Shown: positions 49,780-58,618, counted from the stretch's first letter. The stretch is 64,000 nucleotides of DNA from Pseudarthrobacter sp. NS4 (GCF_024758005.1 NZ_CP103288.1:1674001-1738000); one strand, 5' to 3'. Numbers and translations are program-made. Notes: generated by a model not told the origin, from the letters alone.

Positions 49780-49785
49780 TAGTCT
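49780..49785 (+). promoter_or_regulatory. -10 box for leaderless aroG
   Basis: TAGTCT ends 6 bp before GTG 49792, which would place the transcript start on the start codon. gagg between them could still be a weak ribosome-binding site. Confidence 0.35.
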
Positions 49786-49791
49786 TAGAGG

Positions 49792-51183
49792 GTGACTGAG
49801 CTATCTGCAAAACCCGCCTTTTCGCTGTCCAGCACCGCCCAGAGCGGAGCGGCCAACTATCCCGGACTTGACGACTGGCGGGACCTTCCCATTTCCCAGC
49901 AGCCCAGCTGGCAGAGCCGGGAGGTGTTCGACGCCTCGGTGAAGGAACTCTCCGTGCTGCCCCCGCTGGTGTTTGCCGGCGAGGTCGACGTGCTGCGCGA
50001 ACGCCTTGCGGCTGCGGCACAGGGAAAGGCGTTCCTCCTGCAGGGCGGCGACTGTGCCGAAACCTTCGAGGCCGCCACGGCCGACAAGATCAGCGCCCGC
50101 GTGAAGACCATCCTCCAGATGGCGGTAGTGCTCACCTACGGTGCGGCGATGCCGGTCATCAAAATGGGCCGGATGGCCGGGCAGTTCGCCAAGCCCCGCT
50201 CGTCCAATGACGAAACACGTGAGGGCGTTACACTTCCCGCCTACCGCGGCGACATCGTCAACGGGTACGACTTCACGCCTGAGTCCCGTGGCCACGATGC
50301 CGCACGCATGCTCCGCGCGTACCACACGTCCGCTTCCACACTGAACCTCATCCGGGCGTTCACCCAGGGCGGTTTCGCGGACCTGCGCTCGGTGCACCAG
50401 TGGAACAAGGGCTTCACCGAAAACCCGGCCCATGCCCGCTACGAGTCGCTGGCCCGCGACATCGACCGTGCCATCCAGTTCATGGCTTCCTGCGGTGCCG
50501 ACTTCGAGGCCCTCAAGCGCGTCGAATTCTTCGCGAGCCATGAGGCCCTCCTGCTGGACTACGAGCGCGCACTGACCCGGATCGACTCCCGTACCGGCTT
50601 CCCGTACGACACGTCGGCCCACTTCCTGTGGATCGGCGAGCGGACCCGGGAACTGGACCACGCCCATGTGGACTTCCTGTCGCGCGTACGTAACCCCATC
50701 GGCGTCAAGCTGGGTCCGTCCACCACCGGTGACGATGCCCTGCGCCTGATCGACAGGCTGGATCCGGAACGCGAGCCGGGCCGCCTGACGTTCATTACCC
50801 GCATGGGTGCGGGCAACATCCGCGAAAAGCTGCCCGCCATCGTCGAGAAGGTCACCGCGTCCGGCGCCCAGGTGCTGTGGGTTACCGACCCCATGCACGG
50901 CAACACGGTTACGTCCCCCAACGGTTACAAGACGCGGAACTTCGACGACGTCATCGACGAGGTGCGCGGCTTCTTCGAGGTGCACCACGCGCTGGGAACA
51001 GTCCCCGGCGGGCTTCACGTCGAAATGACCGGCGACGACGTGGCGGAATGCCTGGGCGGTGCCGATCCGATTGACCAGGACGCTTTCCTCGACCGCTACG
51101 AGTCGGTCTGCGATCCGCGGCTGAACCACATGCAGTCGCTGGAAATGGCCTTCCTGGTAGCCGGCGCGCTCGCCCGGCACTGA
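49792..51183 (+). CDS. aroG: class II DAHP synthase
   Basis: 463 residues, GTG start. First step of the shikimate pathway (phosphoenolpyruvate + erythrose 4-phosphate). Class II hallmarks: LQGGDCAETF (Cys and the metal region), KMGRMAGQFAKPRS, GVKLGPSTTGDDAL, RMGAGNIREKLP, DPMHGNT, GGLHVEMTGDDVAECLGG. Full length compared with the M. tuberculosis enzyme, which is feedback-inhibited by aromatic amino acids. Convergent with the PASTA kinase. Confidence 0.96.
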   Translation: MTELSAKPAFSLSSTAQSGAANYPGLDDWRDLPISQQPSWQSREVFDASVKELSVLPPLVFAGEVDVLRERLAAAAQGKAFLLQGGDCAETFEAATADKISARVKTILQMAVVLTYGAAMPVIKMGRMAGQFAKPRSSNDETREGVTLPAYRGDIVNGYDFTPESRGHDAARMLRAYHTSASTLNLIRAFTQGGFADLRSVHQWNKGFTENPAHARYESLARDIDRAIQFMASCGADFEALKRVEFFASHEALLLDYERALTRIDSRTGFPYDTSAHFLWIGERTRELDHAHVDFLSRVRNPIGVKLGPSTTGDDALRLIDRLDPEREPGRLTFITRMGAGNIREKLPAIVEKVTASGAQVLWVTDPMHGNTVTSPNGYKTRNFDDVIDEVRGFFEVHHALGTVPGGLHVEMTGDDVAECLGGADPIDQDAFLDRYESVCDPRLNHMQSLEMAFLVAGALARH

Positions 51184-51191
51184 TCCTGGCA

Positions 51192-51224
51192 GGTGGTGTG
51201 GGCGGTGCCTCCGCCTACACCACC
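51192..51224. terminator. hairpin between aroG and the PASTA kinase
   Basis: Arms ggtggtgtgggcgg (51192-51205) and ccgcctacaccacc (51211-51224), 14 bp with one wobble, loop 5 nt. The right arm covers the last codons of the kinase gene. Probably terminates one or both convergent transcripts; there is no T-run. Confidence 0.5.
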
Positions 51225-53350
51225 GTCAGGGTAACCACTGAACCTTCGGGCACCTCGGTGTCCACCGGATCCTGGGCCCGCACAGTTCCAAAGAAGCCGC
51301 CCAGCACGTTGTTGACCCGCACCTCGAAGCCCAGGGCCTCCAGGGCCCTTCGGGCCTCCGTGGCCTGCCGGCCGATGTAGCTGGGCACTTCCACCATCCT
51401 GGGACCCTTTGAGATGGTCAGCGTTACTGTCCCGCCACGGGTCAGTGTCCCACTGGCCGGTGTCTGGCTGACGACCGCCCCCTCTGGAATGTTCCTGTGG
51501 AACACCTCCTCGCGCGCCACCTCCGCCGTCAGGCCAACACCCTCGATGGCGTCCACGGCGGCGGCCTCGTCCTGCCCAACCACGGAAGGAACCTGGATGG
51601 GCTGGGGTCCCTTGGAAACCGCCATTCCCACAGGTGTGCCGCGGCGGGCAGGGGTGCCGGCGGCCGGCTCCTGGGACAGGACAACGCCTGCTGCGGCTTC
51701 CTCGTTAAACTCTTCCGTGACGGCGCCAAGGGCCATGCCGGCAGCGTTAAGGGAGTCCTTGGCTTCCTCAAGAGTGCCGCCTGTCAGCTCCGGCAGGGGG
51801 AAGAGCTGGGGCCCTTTCGAGACAAACAGGGACACCGGCTGATATTTACGGATTTCCGTCCCGGCCTCCGGTTCGCTGCCCACCACCAGACCGGTCGGGA
51901 CGTCGTCGTCGAACACATCGCTGGTAGTGGACCTGTACCCGGCGTCGCTCAGGAGCTGCTGGGCCTGGGCCACGGTCTTGTTTGCTACCTCGGGAATAGT
52001 GGCGGCAGCACCCGGACCCATGCCGAAGAACCATCCGGCTCCCGTGGCCAGCAGGGCCGCGAGGACCAGGACAACCACCCATAGGGCGCCCCGCCGGCGG
52101 GGATTGCCCTCGCGAAGGGTGCGGGCCGGCGTGGCGGCAGCCCGGGCGCGGGCTTTCCCGTCTTCCTTCTCGGCTTTTCGCTGCGCCCTCTTGCTGGGCA
52201 GCTTCGGCGGGGGAGACCACGGCTCTTCCACGTCCTCACCCGGCGGTGTGAGAACGTGGCTTCCACTTCCACGCACGGCTGCAGGGCCTTCGCTCCGCAC
52301 GTCCTCCCCGCGCCCTTGCCCGGGGACGTAAGGAGGTGGGGCCGGCCGGCCGGAAGGCATTATGGTGGTCGGATTGTTGCTCCGTGCAATGAACTCCGTG
52401 CGGTTCCGGGACCCCGCACCGTCCTGGACGGCGGCCATGGCCCCGGGGTCACCGTGAACCATTGCGCTGCCGGCCACAGCCCCCGGAGGATGCAGATCCA
52501 GTTCGGAGTCCGTCAGGTTGGTTCGGATGTGGCGCAGCTCCTGAAGCAGCGCATTCGCGTCCACCGGCCGGTTTTCCGGATCATTCGCAGTGCACCACTG
52601 CACGAGCTCGTCAACTTCGCCGGCCAAACCAGGGACCAGGGCGGAAGGTGGCCCCACGGTCCCGTTGACGTGCTGGTAGGCAACCTGGATGGGGACCTCG
52701 CCGTCGAACGGCTGTTGTCCGGTGAGCATTTCGAACAGCATGATGCCAACGGAGTAAACGTCGCTCCGGGCGTCCGCGGGCTTGCCCAGGACAAGTTCGG
52801 GGGAGACGTACGCAACTGTTCCCAGCAGGGTTCCGGAGCTCGTGGACGTCGAGACCGCACGAGCCAGGCCAAAGTCCCCGATTTTGATCCTGCCATCGTC
52901 CGCGATCAGGACGTTTTCGGGTTTCACATCGCGGTGGATGAAGCCTGCGGCATGGGCAGCAGCCAGGCCTTCAACCACGGGGTCAATGAGTGCCAGGGCC
53001 AACCGGGGCGGAAGGGCGCCTTTGTCGTTAATAACGTCACGGAGGGTATGGCCCTTGATGTATTCCATGACCAGGTATGCCGTATTGCCGTCGTTGCCCT
53101 GGTCCAGAACACCCACTACGTGCGGATGCGACAACCGGGCTGCGGCCTTGGCCTCGCGCCCCAGCCGGCCCAGGAAGCTCTCATCGGCGGCGAGGTGCGG
53201 GTGGAGCACCTTCAGCGCAACCTCCCGCTCCAGCCGCTGGTCCACCGCCAGGTAGACCGTGGACATGCCGCCGCGCGCCAGCCGGGACCGGACGGCGTAG
53301 CGGTTGTCCACCAGCGTTCCTGCAAAAGGGTCAGACACGTGATCCTGCAC
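51215..53350 (-). CDS. pknL: PknL-type Ser/Thr protein kinase with four PASTA domains
   Basis: 711 residues. Kinase domain about 16-280: glycine loop ARGGMSTVY, K47 in VALK, HRDVKPEN with D141, DFG at 159-161, and activation-loop Thr 174/178 (TLLGT). A disordered, partly basic linker follows (280-420), then one membrane helix (about 423-443) and four extracellular PASTA repeats (about 449-513, 516-582, 584-649, 653-711), each ending in a S.GP-type turn except the last. It senses cell-wall fragments and phosphorylates cytoplasmic targets. Identity as pknL rests on the neighbours aroG and the Rv2175c-like gene; as I recall, the M. tuberculosis protein lacks PASTA domains. Confidence 0.92.
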   Translation of the reverse strand: MQDHVSDPFAGTLVDNRYAVRSRLARGGMSTVYLAVDQRLEREVALKVLHPHLAADESFLGRLGREAKAAARLSHPHVVGVLDQGNDGNTAYLVMEYIKGHTLRDVINDKGALPPRLALALIDPVVEGLAAAHAAGFIHRDVKPENVLIADDGRIKIGDFGLARAVSTSTSSGTLLGTVAYVSPELVLGKPADARSDVYSVGIMLFEMLTGQQPFDGEVPIQVAYQHVNGTVGPPSALVPGLAGEVDELVQWCTANDPENRPVDANALLQELRHIRTNLTDSELDLHPPGAVAGSAMVHGDPGAMAAVQDGAGSRNRTEFIARSNNPTTIMPSGRPAPPPYVPGQGRGEDVRSEGPAAVRGSGSHVLTPPGEDVEEPWSPPPKLPSKRAQRKAEKEDGKARARAAATPARTLREGNPRRRGALWVVVLVLAALLATGAGWFFGMGPGAAATIPEVANKTVAQAQQLLSDAGYRSTTSDVFDDDVPTGLVVGSEPEAGTEIRKYQPVSLFVSKGPQLFPLPELTGGTLEEAKDSLNAAGMALGAVTEEFNEEAAAGVVLSQEPAAGTPARRGTPVGMAVSKGPQPIQVPSVVGQDEAAAVDAIEGVGLTAEVAREEVFHRNIPEGAVVSQTPASGTLTRGGTVTLTISKGPRMVEVPSYIGRQATEARRALEALGFEVRVNNVLGGFFGTVRAQDPVDTEVPEGSVVTLTVV

Positions 53351-53375
53351 CCTTCGATCCTAAGCCCGCAACGAA

Positions 53376-53409
53376 ACGGGTCCGAAACCGGTAACCGGTT
53401 CGGACCCGT
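53376..53409 (-). terminator. terminator of the LysM/transglycosylase gene
   Basis: Inverted repeat acgggtccgaaaccgg and ccggttcggacccgt with a taa loop and one bulged base. Read on the - strand it ends in tttcgtt. Confidence 0.75.
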
Positions 53410-53454
53410 GCCCAAAATGTCTCGATGGCCTCGGCCGTTTCAGGCGGGCAGGGA

Positions 53455-54822
53455 CTAGCGGAAGTTCTTCTGGTGTGCCTTGATGGCGGCGACGTAGGCC
53501 TTGGTGTCGTCGTACATGCCGTACTTGCTGACCGAATACTGGCCCTGGTAGTAGCCGGCGATTGCCGTGTCCTGGTCCTTGCTGGTAGCCAGGAGCTGGC
53601 GGATGATCGCCACGCCCGCGGTCGCGTTGTCATACGGGTCCAGGAGGTTCAATTTCCGTCCCACCAAGTCAGACGCCCACTGGCCGGACGTGGGGATCAC
53701 CTGCATGGTGCCGATGGCGTTGGCGGGGGAGACCGCGCGCTGGTCGAAGCCTGACTCCTGGTGTGCAAAGGCGAGGGCCAGCGAGGGATCCACGCCCATG
53801 CGGCGGGCCGTGTCGCCCACGATGTTCCGCATTTCGGCGCGGGACGGCACCGGCGACGCGTTCAGCAGCGCTTTGTTCGCATTGGCCGAGCTGACCACGG
53901 CCGCGGGGTAGCTGAACCCAAGGAACGTACTGGGCACGAGCGGAGTGACGGTGGCTGCCGGCTGCGGGGCGGCGCCCTGGCCCGATGCGCCTGGGATAAC
54001 CAGTTTGTTGCCCGGGTAGATAACAGAGGTCATGCTCATCCGGTTGGCAGACAGCAGCTCGGAGAGCTTGACGCCGTGACGTGACGCGATGGCGGAGAGT
54101 GTGTCACCGGCCTTGACGGTGTAAGACCCGGTGGAGGGTGCGGGCGTAGCGGAAGAGTTCGCCAATGGAGCCGGTGCTGCTGCAGCGGGCGCAGCCGGCG
54201 CGGGCTGCCCTCCACCAACCTTGATCTTCTGCCCCGGATAGATGATGGAGCGCATGTTGAGGTTGTTCCAGCTGAAGACATCGGAGAGGCTCACGTTGTG
54301 GCGGGCAGCAATGGCCCCCAGCGTGTCGCCGGACTTCACAGTGTAGGTTGCGCCTCCGGCAGGTGCAGCTGCAGGTGCCGGAGCTGCGGCAGGGGCTGCG
54401 GGCGCGGCAGGGGCACCGGAAAGTTTAATCTTTTGTCCGGGATAAATGATGGTGTTCGGCTGGAGGTTGTTCAGCTTGAGGACTTCGCCGGTGTTCAGCC
54501 CGAACTTCCCGGCAATGCCGCTGATCGTATCGCCGCGGGCGATGGTGTACTCCGCAGGCGCGGAAGGCTGTGCCGGCTTGAAGGCGGCAGGGACGGTGGT
54601 GGATACGGAAGACGCCGGAATGACTGTCGCAGTGGCCTGGGCAGCCTGTGCCTTCATTGCCGCGGCCAGGGTTGCAGGAACGGCGCGGGCCGGTTGTTCT
54701 GCTGCCGCAGGCTGGGCGAGGGCCAGGGATGACATCACGACCGCGGGCAGCGCCGCAGTGGTGGCGGCAATCATCGGCAGACTCGGCCTCGGGGGCTGCT
54801 TGGGCGAGCGGGACATCGTCAT
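53455..54822 (-). CDS. secreted cell-wall hydrolase: three LysM domains and a lytic transglycosylase
   Basis: 455 residues from ATG 54822, chosen over 54873 because agaggatt lies upstream. Signal peptide about 1-42 (basic start, hydrophobic MIAATTAALPAVVMSSLALA, cleavage near AAA-E). LysM domains at about 91-135, 160-202 and 233-277, joined by Ala/Pro linkers. SLT/GH23 domain about 335-450 with catalytic E356 in AHQESGFDQRAVSP. Cleaves peptidoglycan glycan strands. It sits between pknL and the Rv2175c-like gene, which are neighbours in mycobacteria. Confidence 0.92.
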   Translation of the reverse strand: MTMSRSPKQPPRPSLPMIAATTAALPAVVMSSLALAQPAAAEQPARAVPATLAAAMKAQAAQATATVIPASSVSTTVPAAFKPAQPSAPAEYTIARGDTISGIAGKFGLNTGEVLKLNNLQPNTIIYPGQKIKLSGAPAAPAAPAAAPAPAAAPAGGATYTVKSGDTLGAIAARHNVSLSDVFSWNNLNMRSIIYPGQKIKVGGGQPAPAAPAAAAPAPLANSSATPAPSTGSYTVKAGDTLSAIASRHGVKLSELLSANRMSMTSVIYPGNKLVIPGASGQGAAPQPAATVTPLVPSTFLGFSYPAAVVSSANANKALLNASPVPSRAEMRNIVGDTARRMGVDPSLALAFAHQESGFDQRAVSPANAIGTMQVIPTSGQWASDLVGRKLNLLDPYDNATAGVAIIRQLLATSKDQDTAIAGYYQGQYSVSKYGMYDDTKAYVAAIKAHQKNFR

Positions 54823-55063
54823 GGAAAGAATCCTCTTCTCAACTGCGGGTGCGGACGGGGATGCCGCTGACATTCCTGATACTACTGTTACTTAAGTTAT
54901 TGCTGTTACGAGGGTGAACAATGTGAATCTCTCACGAATTCGGAAATAGCACAAGAATTCATCGATCGGCTGCAAGGAAACATATGCGGAGTGTCTGCAG
55001 GTCAGGGGCGGGGTAAGCCGCATCGACTAGGCGGCAGGGTGCACGCCATGGCAACCTTGATCC
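54823..55063. promoter_or_regulatory. divergent region, wall hydrolase / Rv2175c-like gene
   Basis: 241 bp. On the - strand, ttgttc and taactt (about 54922 and 54900) are a weak promoter candidate within gtaacagcaataacttaagtaac. I looked for a c-di-AMP riboswitch, known before some actinobacterial wall hydrolases, and saw none. Confidence 0.35.
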
Positions 55064-55417
55064 GTGAGTAATGTAGAAAACCTTGTGGGCGAATGGCTGC
55101 CCCTGCCCGACGTCGCCCGCCTTTTGAATGTTTCCATCACCAGGGTCCATAGCCTTATTGATGAACGCGCATTGGCGGCGGTACGGGTAGGAGAACGCAA
55201 TATCCGGTCCGTGCCCGCGGAATTCATCCAGGACGGCCAGGTCGTAGACAGCCTGAAGGGCACCATAGTGGTGCTGGCTGACGCAGGGTATTCCGATGAG
55301 GACCTTATTGTCTGGCTGTTTACGGCAGACGAATCATTGCGCGGCCGGCCCATCGACGCCCTGCGTGAGGGGCGCAAGACCGAGATCAGGCGCCGGGCCC
55401 AGACCCTGGCCTGGTAG
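55064..55417 (+). CDS. Rv2175c-like DNA-binding protein
   Basis: 117 residues, GTG start, no clear ribosome-binding site. Winged-helix/excisionase-like helix-turn-helix about 10-60 (WLPLPDVARLLNVSITRVHSLIDERALAAVRVGERNIRSVP), then the family C-terminal domain (LKGTIVVLADAGYSDEDLIVWLFTADESL...GRPIDALREGRKTEIRRRAQ). In M. tuberculosis this DNA-binding protein is phosphorylated by PknL near its N-terminus; that N-terminal extension is missing here. Divergent from the wall-hydrolase and pknL genes. Confidence 0.88.
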   Translation: MSNVENLVGEWLPLPDVARLLNVSITRVHSLIDERALAAVRVGERNIRSVPAEFIQDGQVVDSLKGTIVVLADAGYSDEDLIVWLFTADESLRGRPIDALREGRKTEIRRRAQTLAW

Positions 55418-55424
55418 CAGAGCC

Positions 55425-56519
55425 TTAGGAGGCTCGGCTGACTGTCGCCTCAGCCAGCCTCCGCAGGGCGGTTTTCGGCAGTTCGTCGAGCGGCAGGGCC
55501 TTGAGGGCCTCGAACGCCGCCGAACCGAACTCGTTAATAAGGACCTCCGTGGCCTGCAGCGCCCCGGATTCCTCGATAATCCGCCGGATCTCCCGGATGT
55601 CTTCGTCCGACAGGTCCTGACGGCCCAGCCTCGCATCGACGAACCCGGACTCAGCAGCCGAGGCCTGGTCAAGCGCCAGGGCGATCAGGACGGTCCTCTT
55701 GCCTTCGCGCAGATCGTCCCCGGCCGGCTTTCCGGTGGTGAGCGGGTCGCCAAAGACGCCCAGCACATCATCGCGAAGCTGGAAAGCCTCGCCCAGGGGG
55801 AGCGCGAACGCGGAGTAGCCGCGAAGCAGTTCATTGGAAGCTCCCGCCAGGGCTCCGCCCAGGGCCAGCGGATGCTCAGTGGAATACTTGGCGCTCTTGA
55901 AGCGGATGATCGACTGGGCCCGGCTGACGGCGCCTGCCCGGTCCCGCACCGGGCCCGCCACCTCCTCAAGGATGTCGAGGTACTGCCCGGCCATGACCTC
56001 CGCCCGCATGAGGTTGAAGATCAGCCTCGCCCTGCTGCCGGAGGCTGCCCGCTCCCCGATGTCCGTGAAGGCCTCCTCGCTGAACGACAGGCAGAGGTCG
56101 CCCGCGAGGATTGCTGCCGCCTGGCCGAACCGTTCGCTGTCCAGGGCCCAGCCCTGGGATCCATGCAACTGGCTGAACCGGCGGTGGACACTCGGTCCTC
56201 CCCGTCGGGTGTCTGACCGGTCGATGATGTCGTCATGAATCAGTGCGGCCGCCTGGAACAGTTCAAGGGCGGCCCCTGCGGTGACCACTTCCGTGGCATC
56301 TGGCTCGCCGCCTGCGCCGCGCCAGCCCCAGTAGCACATAAGTGCCCGAAGGCGCTTGCCTCCGGTCACCAGGTTGGAGATGGAACCCATGATGGGATCA
56401 ATGTCAGGAGAAATGGCAGACATGACGGACTGCCGCGACGCCAGGAACGCAGTCAATTCACCGGCCACCGCGGCAACGAAGTCCGCCTGTTCGTGCCTCA
56501 GTTGCTCCGCGGGGGTCAC
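55425..56519 (-). CDS. polyprenyl diphosphate synthase (IdsA-type)
   Basis: 364 residues, GTG start overlapping the lipoprotein stop (4 bp). Trans-prenyltransferase. First Asp-rich motif DDIID (96-100) in AALIHDDIIDRSDTRRGGPSVH; second in FQLRDDVLGVFGDPLTTGKPAGDDLREGK. GGKRLRAL (53-60) binds the diphosphate. Makes geranylgeranyl or longer isoprenoid diphosphates for quinones, carotenoids or undecaprenyl-type carriers; chain length cannot be read by eye. Position matches Rv2173. Confidence 0.92.
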   Translation of the reverse strand: MTPAEQLRHEQADFVAAVAGELTAFLASRQSVMSAISPDIDPIMGSISNLVTGGKRLRALMCYWGWRGAGGEPDATEVVTAGAALELFQAAALIHDDIIDRSDTRRGGPSVHRRFSQLHGSQGWALDSERFGQAAAILAGDLCLSFSEEAFTDIGERAASGSRARLIFNLMRAEVMAGQYLDILEEVAGPVRDRAGAVSRAQSIIRFKSAKYSTEHPLALGGALAGASNELLRGYSAFALPLGEAFQLRDDVLGVFGDPLTTGKPAGDDLREGKRTVLIALALDQASAAESGFVDARLGRQDLSDEDIREIRRIIEESGALQATEVLINEFGSAAFEALKALPLDELPKTALRRLAEATVSRAS

Positions 56520-57043
56520 TTGGCTGACTCAGCTGCCACGTTGGCGCCGATGGTGTACGTGGCGACTCCCGCTGCTTCCACGACGGAGAGGTTCACTGTC
56601 TCGTTGTCGCCGCGGACAAAGTCCTTGGAAGCCACTGCCCCAACAGCGTCGCCGGGCACCGCCTTGAAGCCTTGGGACTCAAGGGTTTTGGTGTAGAAAT
56701 CGATGACGGCAGAGGTGGGGGCCGCCACCGTGGCCACGAGGGCAGCCGTTGCGGGCGCCGACGCTTTGTCGAAGCTGCTCGAAACGACCGTGCCCCCCGG
56801 CATGAGCGGCAACAGTTGCTGGGGGAACCCCTCCACCACGGCGCCCACGGTGGCGGAGATGTTGGGCGAAGCTGAGGGGCTGGCCGAGGCAGTCATGGTG
56901 GCCTGGGTGGCCGCCGGCGTGGAAGCGGAGGAACCGGACCCGGATGTCGCTGACGGGGTGGGGCTGCAAGCCGCCATGGCCAGGGCTGCGCCGGCAGCGA
57001 GAGCGGCCAAGCCAGCGGGCTTGAGGTTTCCAAAGACCGTCAC
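56516..57043 (-). CDS. putative lipoprotein
   Basis: 175 residues from GTG 57043, which has aggaggaaag 5 bp upstream; a longer start (57100) does not. Lipoprotein signal: residues 1-25 hydrophobic (PAGLAALAAGAALAMAAC), lipobox cysteine C26. A Ser/Thr/Ala/Pro linker (about 27-58) leads to a small folded domain (about 60-175). No recognised family. Coupled to the polyprenyl synthase by an ATGA-like overlap. Surface-anchored, function unknown. Confidence 0.8.
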   Translation of the reverse strand: MTVFGNLKPAGLAALAAGAALAMAACSPTPSATSGSGSSASTPAATQATMTASASPSASPNISATVGAVVEGFPQQLLPLMPGGTVVSSSFDKASAPATAALVATVAAPTSAVIDFYTKTLESQGFKAVPGDAVGAVASKDFVRGDNETVNLSVVEAAGVATYTIGANVAAESAK

Positions 57044-57104
57044 AGGGACTTTCCTCCTGGTATTGATGCCGGATGCAGCCTCCAGTTTAGACAGTCCCAA
57101 CGGA

Positions 57105-57110
57105 TAGGAT
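57105..57110 (+). promoter_or_regulatory. -10 box for leaderless dinB
   Basis: TAGGAT ends 7 bp before GTG 57118, and no ribosome-binding site is visible, fitting a leaderless transcript. No clear -35 and no SOS box are present. Confidence 0.4.
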
Positions 57111-57117
57111 TGCAGCC

Positions 57118-58353
57118 GTGGGGCCCGAAGGTAAGAACCAGCCAGCCGCAGCGCGCCTCCCGGGCCGCCGGCGCAGATGCATCATGCACGTGGACATGGA
57201 TGCCTTTTTCGTCTCGGTCGAGCTTCGGACGAGGCCTGAACTCCGTGGCAAACCGGTCATCGTTGGTTTTCCGGGGGAGCGTTCAGTTGTCCTGTCCGCT
57301 TCCTACGAAGCCAGGGCTTTTGGCGTCAAATCCGCCATGCCCATGGCGGTCGCAACCAGGATTTGCCCGCAGGCGGTCATTATTGAACCGCGCCACAAGG
57401 TGTACTACGAGGTGTCGGGTCAGCTGATGGCGATCTTCGAATCGGTTACTGAACTCGTCGAGCCGCTGAGCGTGGACGAAGCGTTCCTCGACGTTACCGG
57501 CGCCATTCGCCGGCTGGGTCCCCCCAAGGGAATTGGTGAGCTGATCCGCCGGCAGGTCGTCTCTGAGCTGGGCATCACCGCCTCAGTAGGCATAGCCGAG
57601 ACCAAGTTTGTGGCCAAGATCGCCTCAACCCGCTGCAAGCCTGACGGCCTGCTCCTGATTGGGCCTGACGAGACCGTGCCCTATCTTCACAGCCTGCCGG
57701 TGGGTGCGCTCTGGGGCGTTGGCGCGAAGACCGGGGAGGCTCTGGCCAAGATGGGCATCCGGACTGTGGCGGACGTAGCGGCAACACCGGTTTCTGCCCT
57801 TCGAAGAATGCTGGGGGCCACCGGAGAGCATGTTTACCAGCTTTCCTGGGGAATCGATGCGCGGCCGGTGACTCCGGTGCGGCTGGAGAAGAGCATCGGG
57901 GCTGAGGAAACCTTCGCCGTGGATACCACGGACGATGCCCTTCTCCACCGGGAACTGCTTCGCCTGTCCCACCGCACCGCCGCCCGGCTGCGCAGCTCAG
58001 GAATGGTGGCGCGGACCATTGCCCTGAAGCTCCGTTTCGCCGATTTTTCCACGATCACCCGCAGCCGCACAGTGCAGACTCCGGTGGACAGTGCCCAGCT
58101 CATCTATGCCGTGGTTCTTCAGCTGCTGGATTCTGTCGGCGCCCGTGCCATGTCGGTGCGCCTGGTGGGGGTGAGGGCGGAGCAGCTTGAAGACGCTGCC
58201 AGGACGTCGCTCCAGTTGAGCATCGATCGGCGGGATGATAACTGGCGTGCGGCAGAGCAGGCGCTGGATGAAGTCACGCGCAAATTCGGCAGTAAGTCCG
58301 TCCTGCCTGCAAGGCTGATGGAGCCCGGAAGTGGTGGCGGTCAAACGGCCTGA
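57118..58353 (+). CDS. dinB: DNA polymerase IV (Y-family)
   Basis: 411 residues, GTG start. Translesion polymerase. Catalytic acids D26 and D28 in MHVDMDAFFVSVE and the pair in LSVDEAFLDVTGA. Helix-hairpin-helix LWGVGAKTGEALAKMGI, then the little-finger domain (RLEKSIGAEETFAVDTTDD). The C-terminus lacks an obvious sliding-clamp peptide by eye. Position matches Rv... dinP-type genes near idsA and DUF3040 in related clusters. No LexA box upstream, so DNA-damage control is not evident. Confidence 0.92.
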   Translation: MGPEGKNQPAAARLPGRRRRCIMHVDMDAFFVSVELRTRPELRGKPVIVGFPGERSVVLSASYEARAFGVKSAMPMAVATRICPQAVIIEPRHKVYYEVSGQLMAIFESVTELVEPLSVDEAFLDVTGAIRRLGPPKGIGELIRRQVVSELGITASVGIAETKFVAKIASTRCKPDGLLLIGPDETVPYLHSLPVGALWGVGAKTGEALAKMGIRTVADVAATPVSALRRMLGATGEHVYQLSWGIDARPVTPVRLEKSIGAEETFAVDTTDDALLHRELLRLSHRTAARLRSSGMVARTIALKLRFADFSTITRSRTVQTPVDSAQLIYAVVLQLLDSVGARAMSVRLVGVRAEQLEDAARTSLQLSIDRRDDNWRAAEQALDEVTRKFGSKSVLPARLMEPGSGGGQTA

Positions 58354-58618
58354 CAGCCGTCCTGGAGGCTGCCTCGAAAGTCATTGCCGTCTTTCAGAAC
58401 GGCCGTGAACAAACTATCCTTAGAGGTACATAGTTTTTGAGTGACTGGACTTACTGCCGGACCCTCTTGGACATGCTCCCGCTCCGGTGACTGCATGCCA
58501 GGTTCCAGCTTTTGCCGATGTTGGCGGAGCGGGAACCTCAAAGGCATAACGGTCGTTAACGGTGCAGAAGTTGTGGCTGGGAATCAGCCCGGACGTTGGC
58601 CTACAAAAGGAGGTCGTG
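58354..58618 (+). other. region between dinB and the DUF3040 gene
   Basis: 265 bp without a gene. It should hold the promoter of the DUF3040 gene, but no good -35/-10 pair stands out. An interrupted inverted repeat (cccgctccgg near 58477 and gcggagcggg near 58523) may form a hairpin. aaaaggaggtcgtg is the ribosome-binding site. Confidence 0.35.

Noticed and set aside
54823..55063. c-di-AMP (ydaO-type) riboswitch before the wall hydrolase
   Set aside because: The conserved core segments of that riboswitch are not visible on the - strand.
57044..57117. SOS (LexA) box upstream of dinB
   Set aside because: No TCGAAC-N4-GTTCGA-like sequence is present; the same is true before recN.
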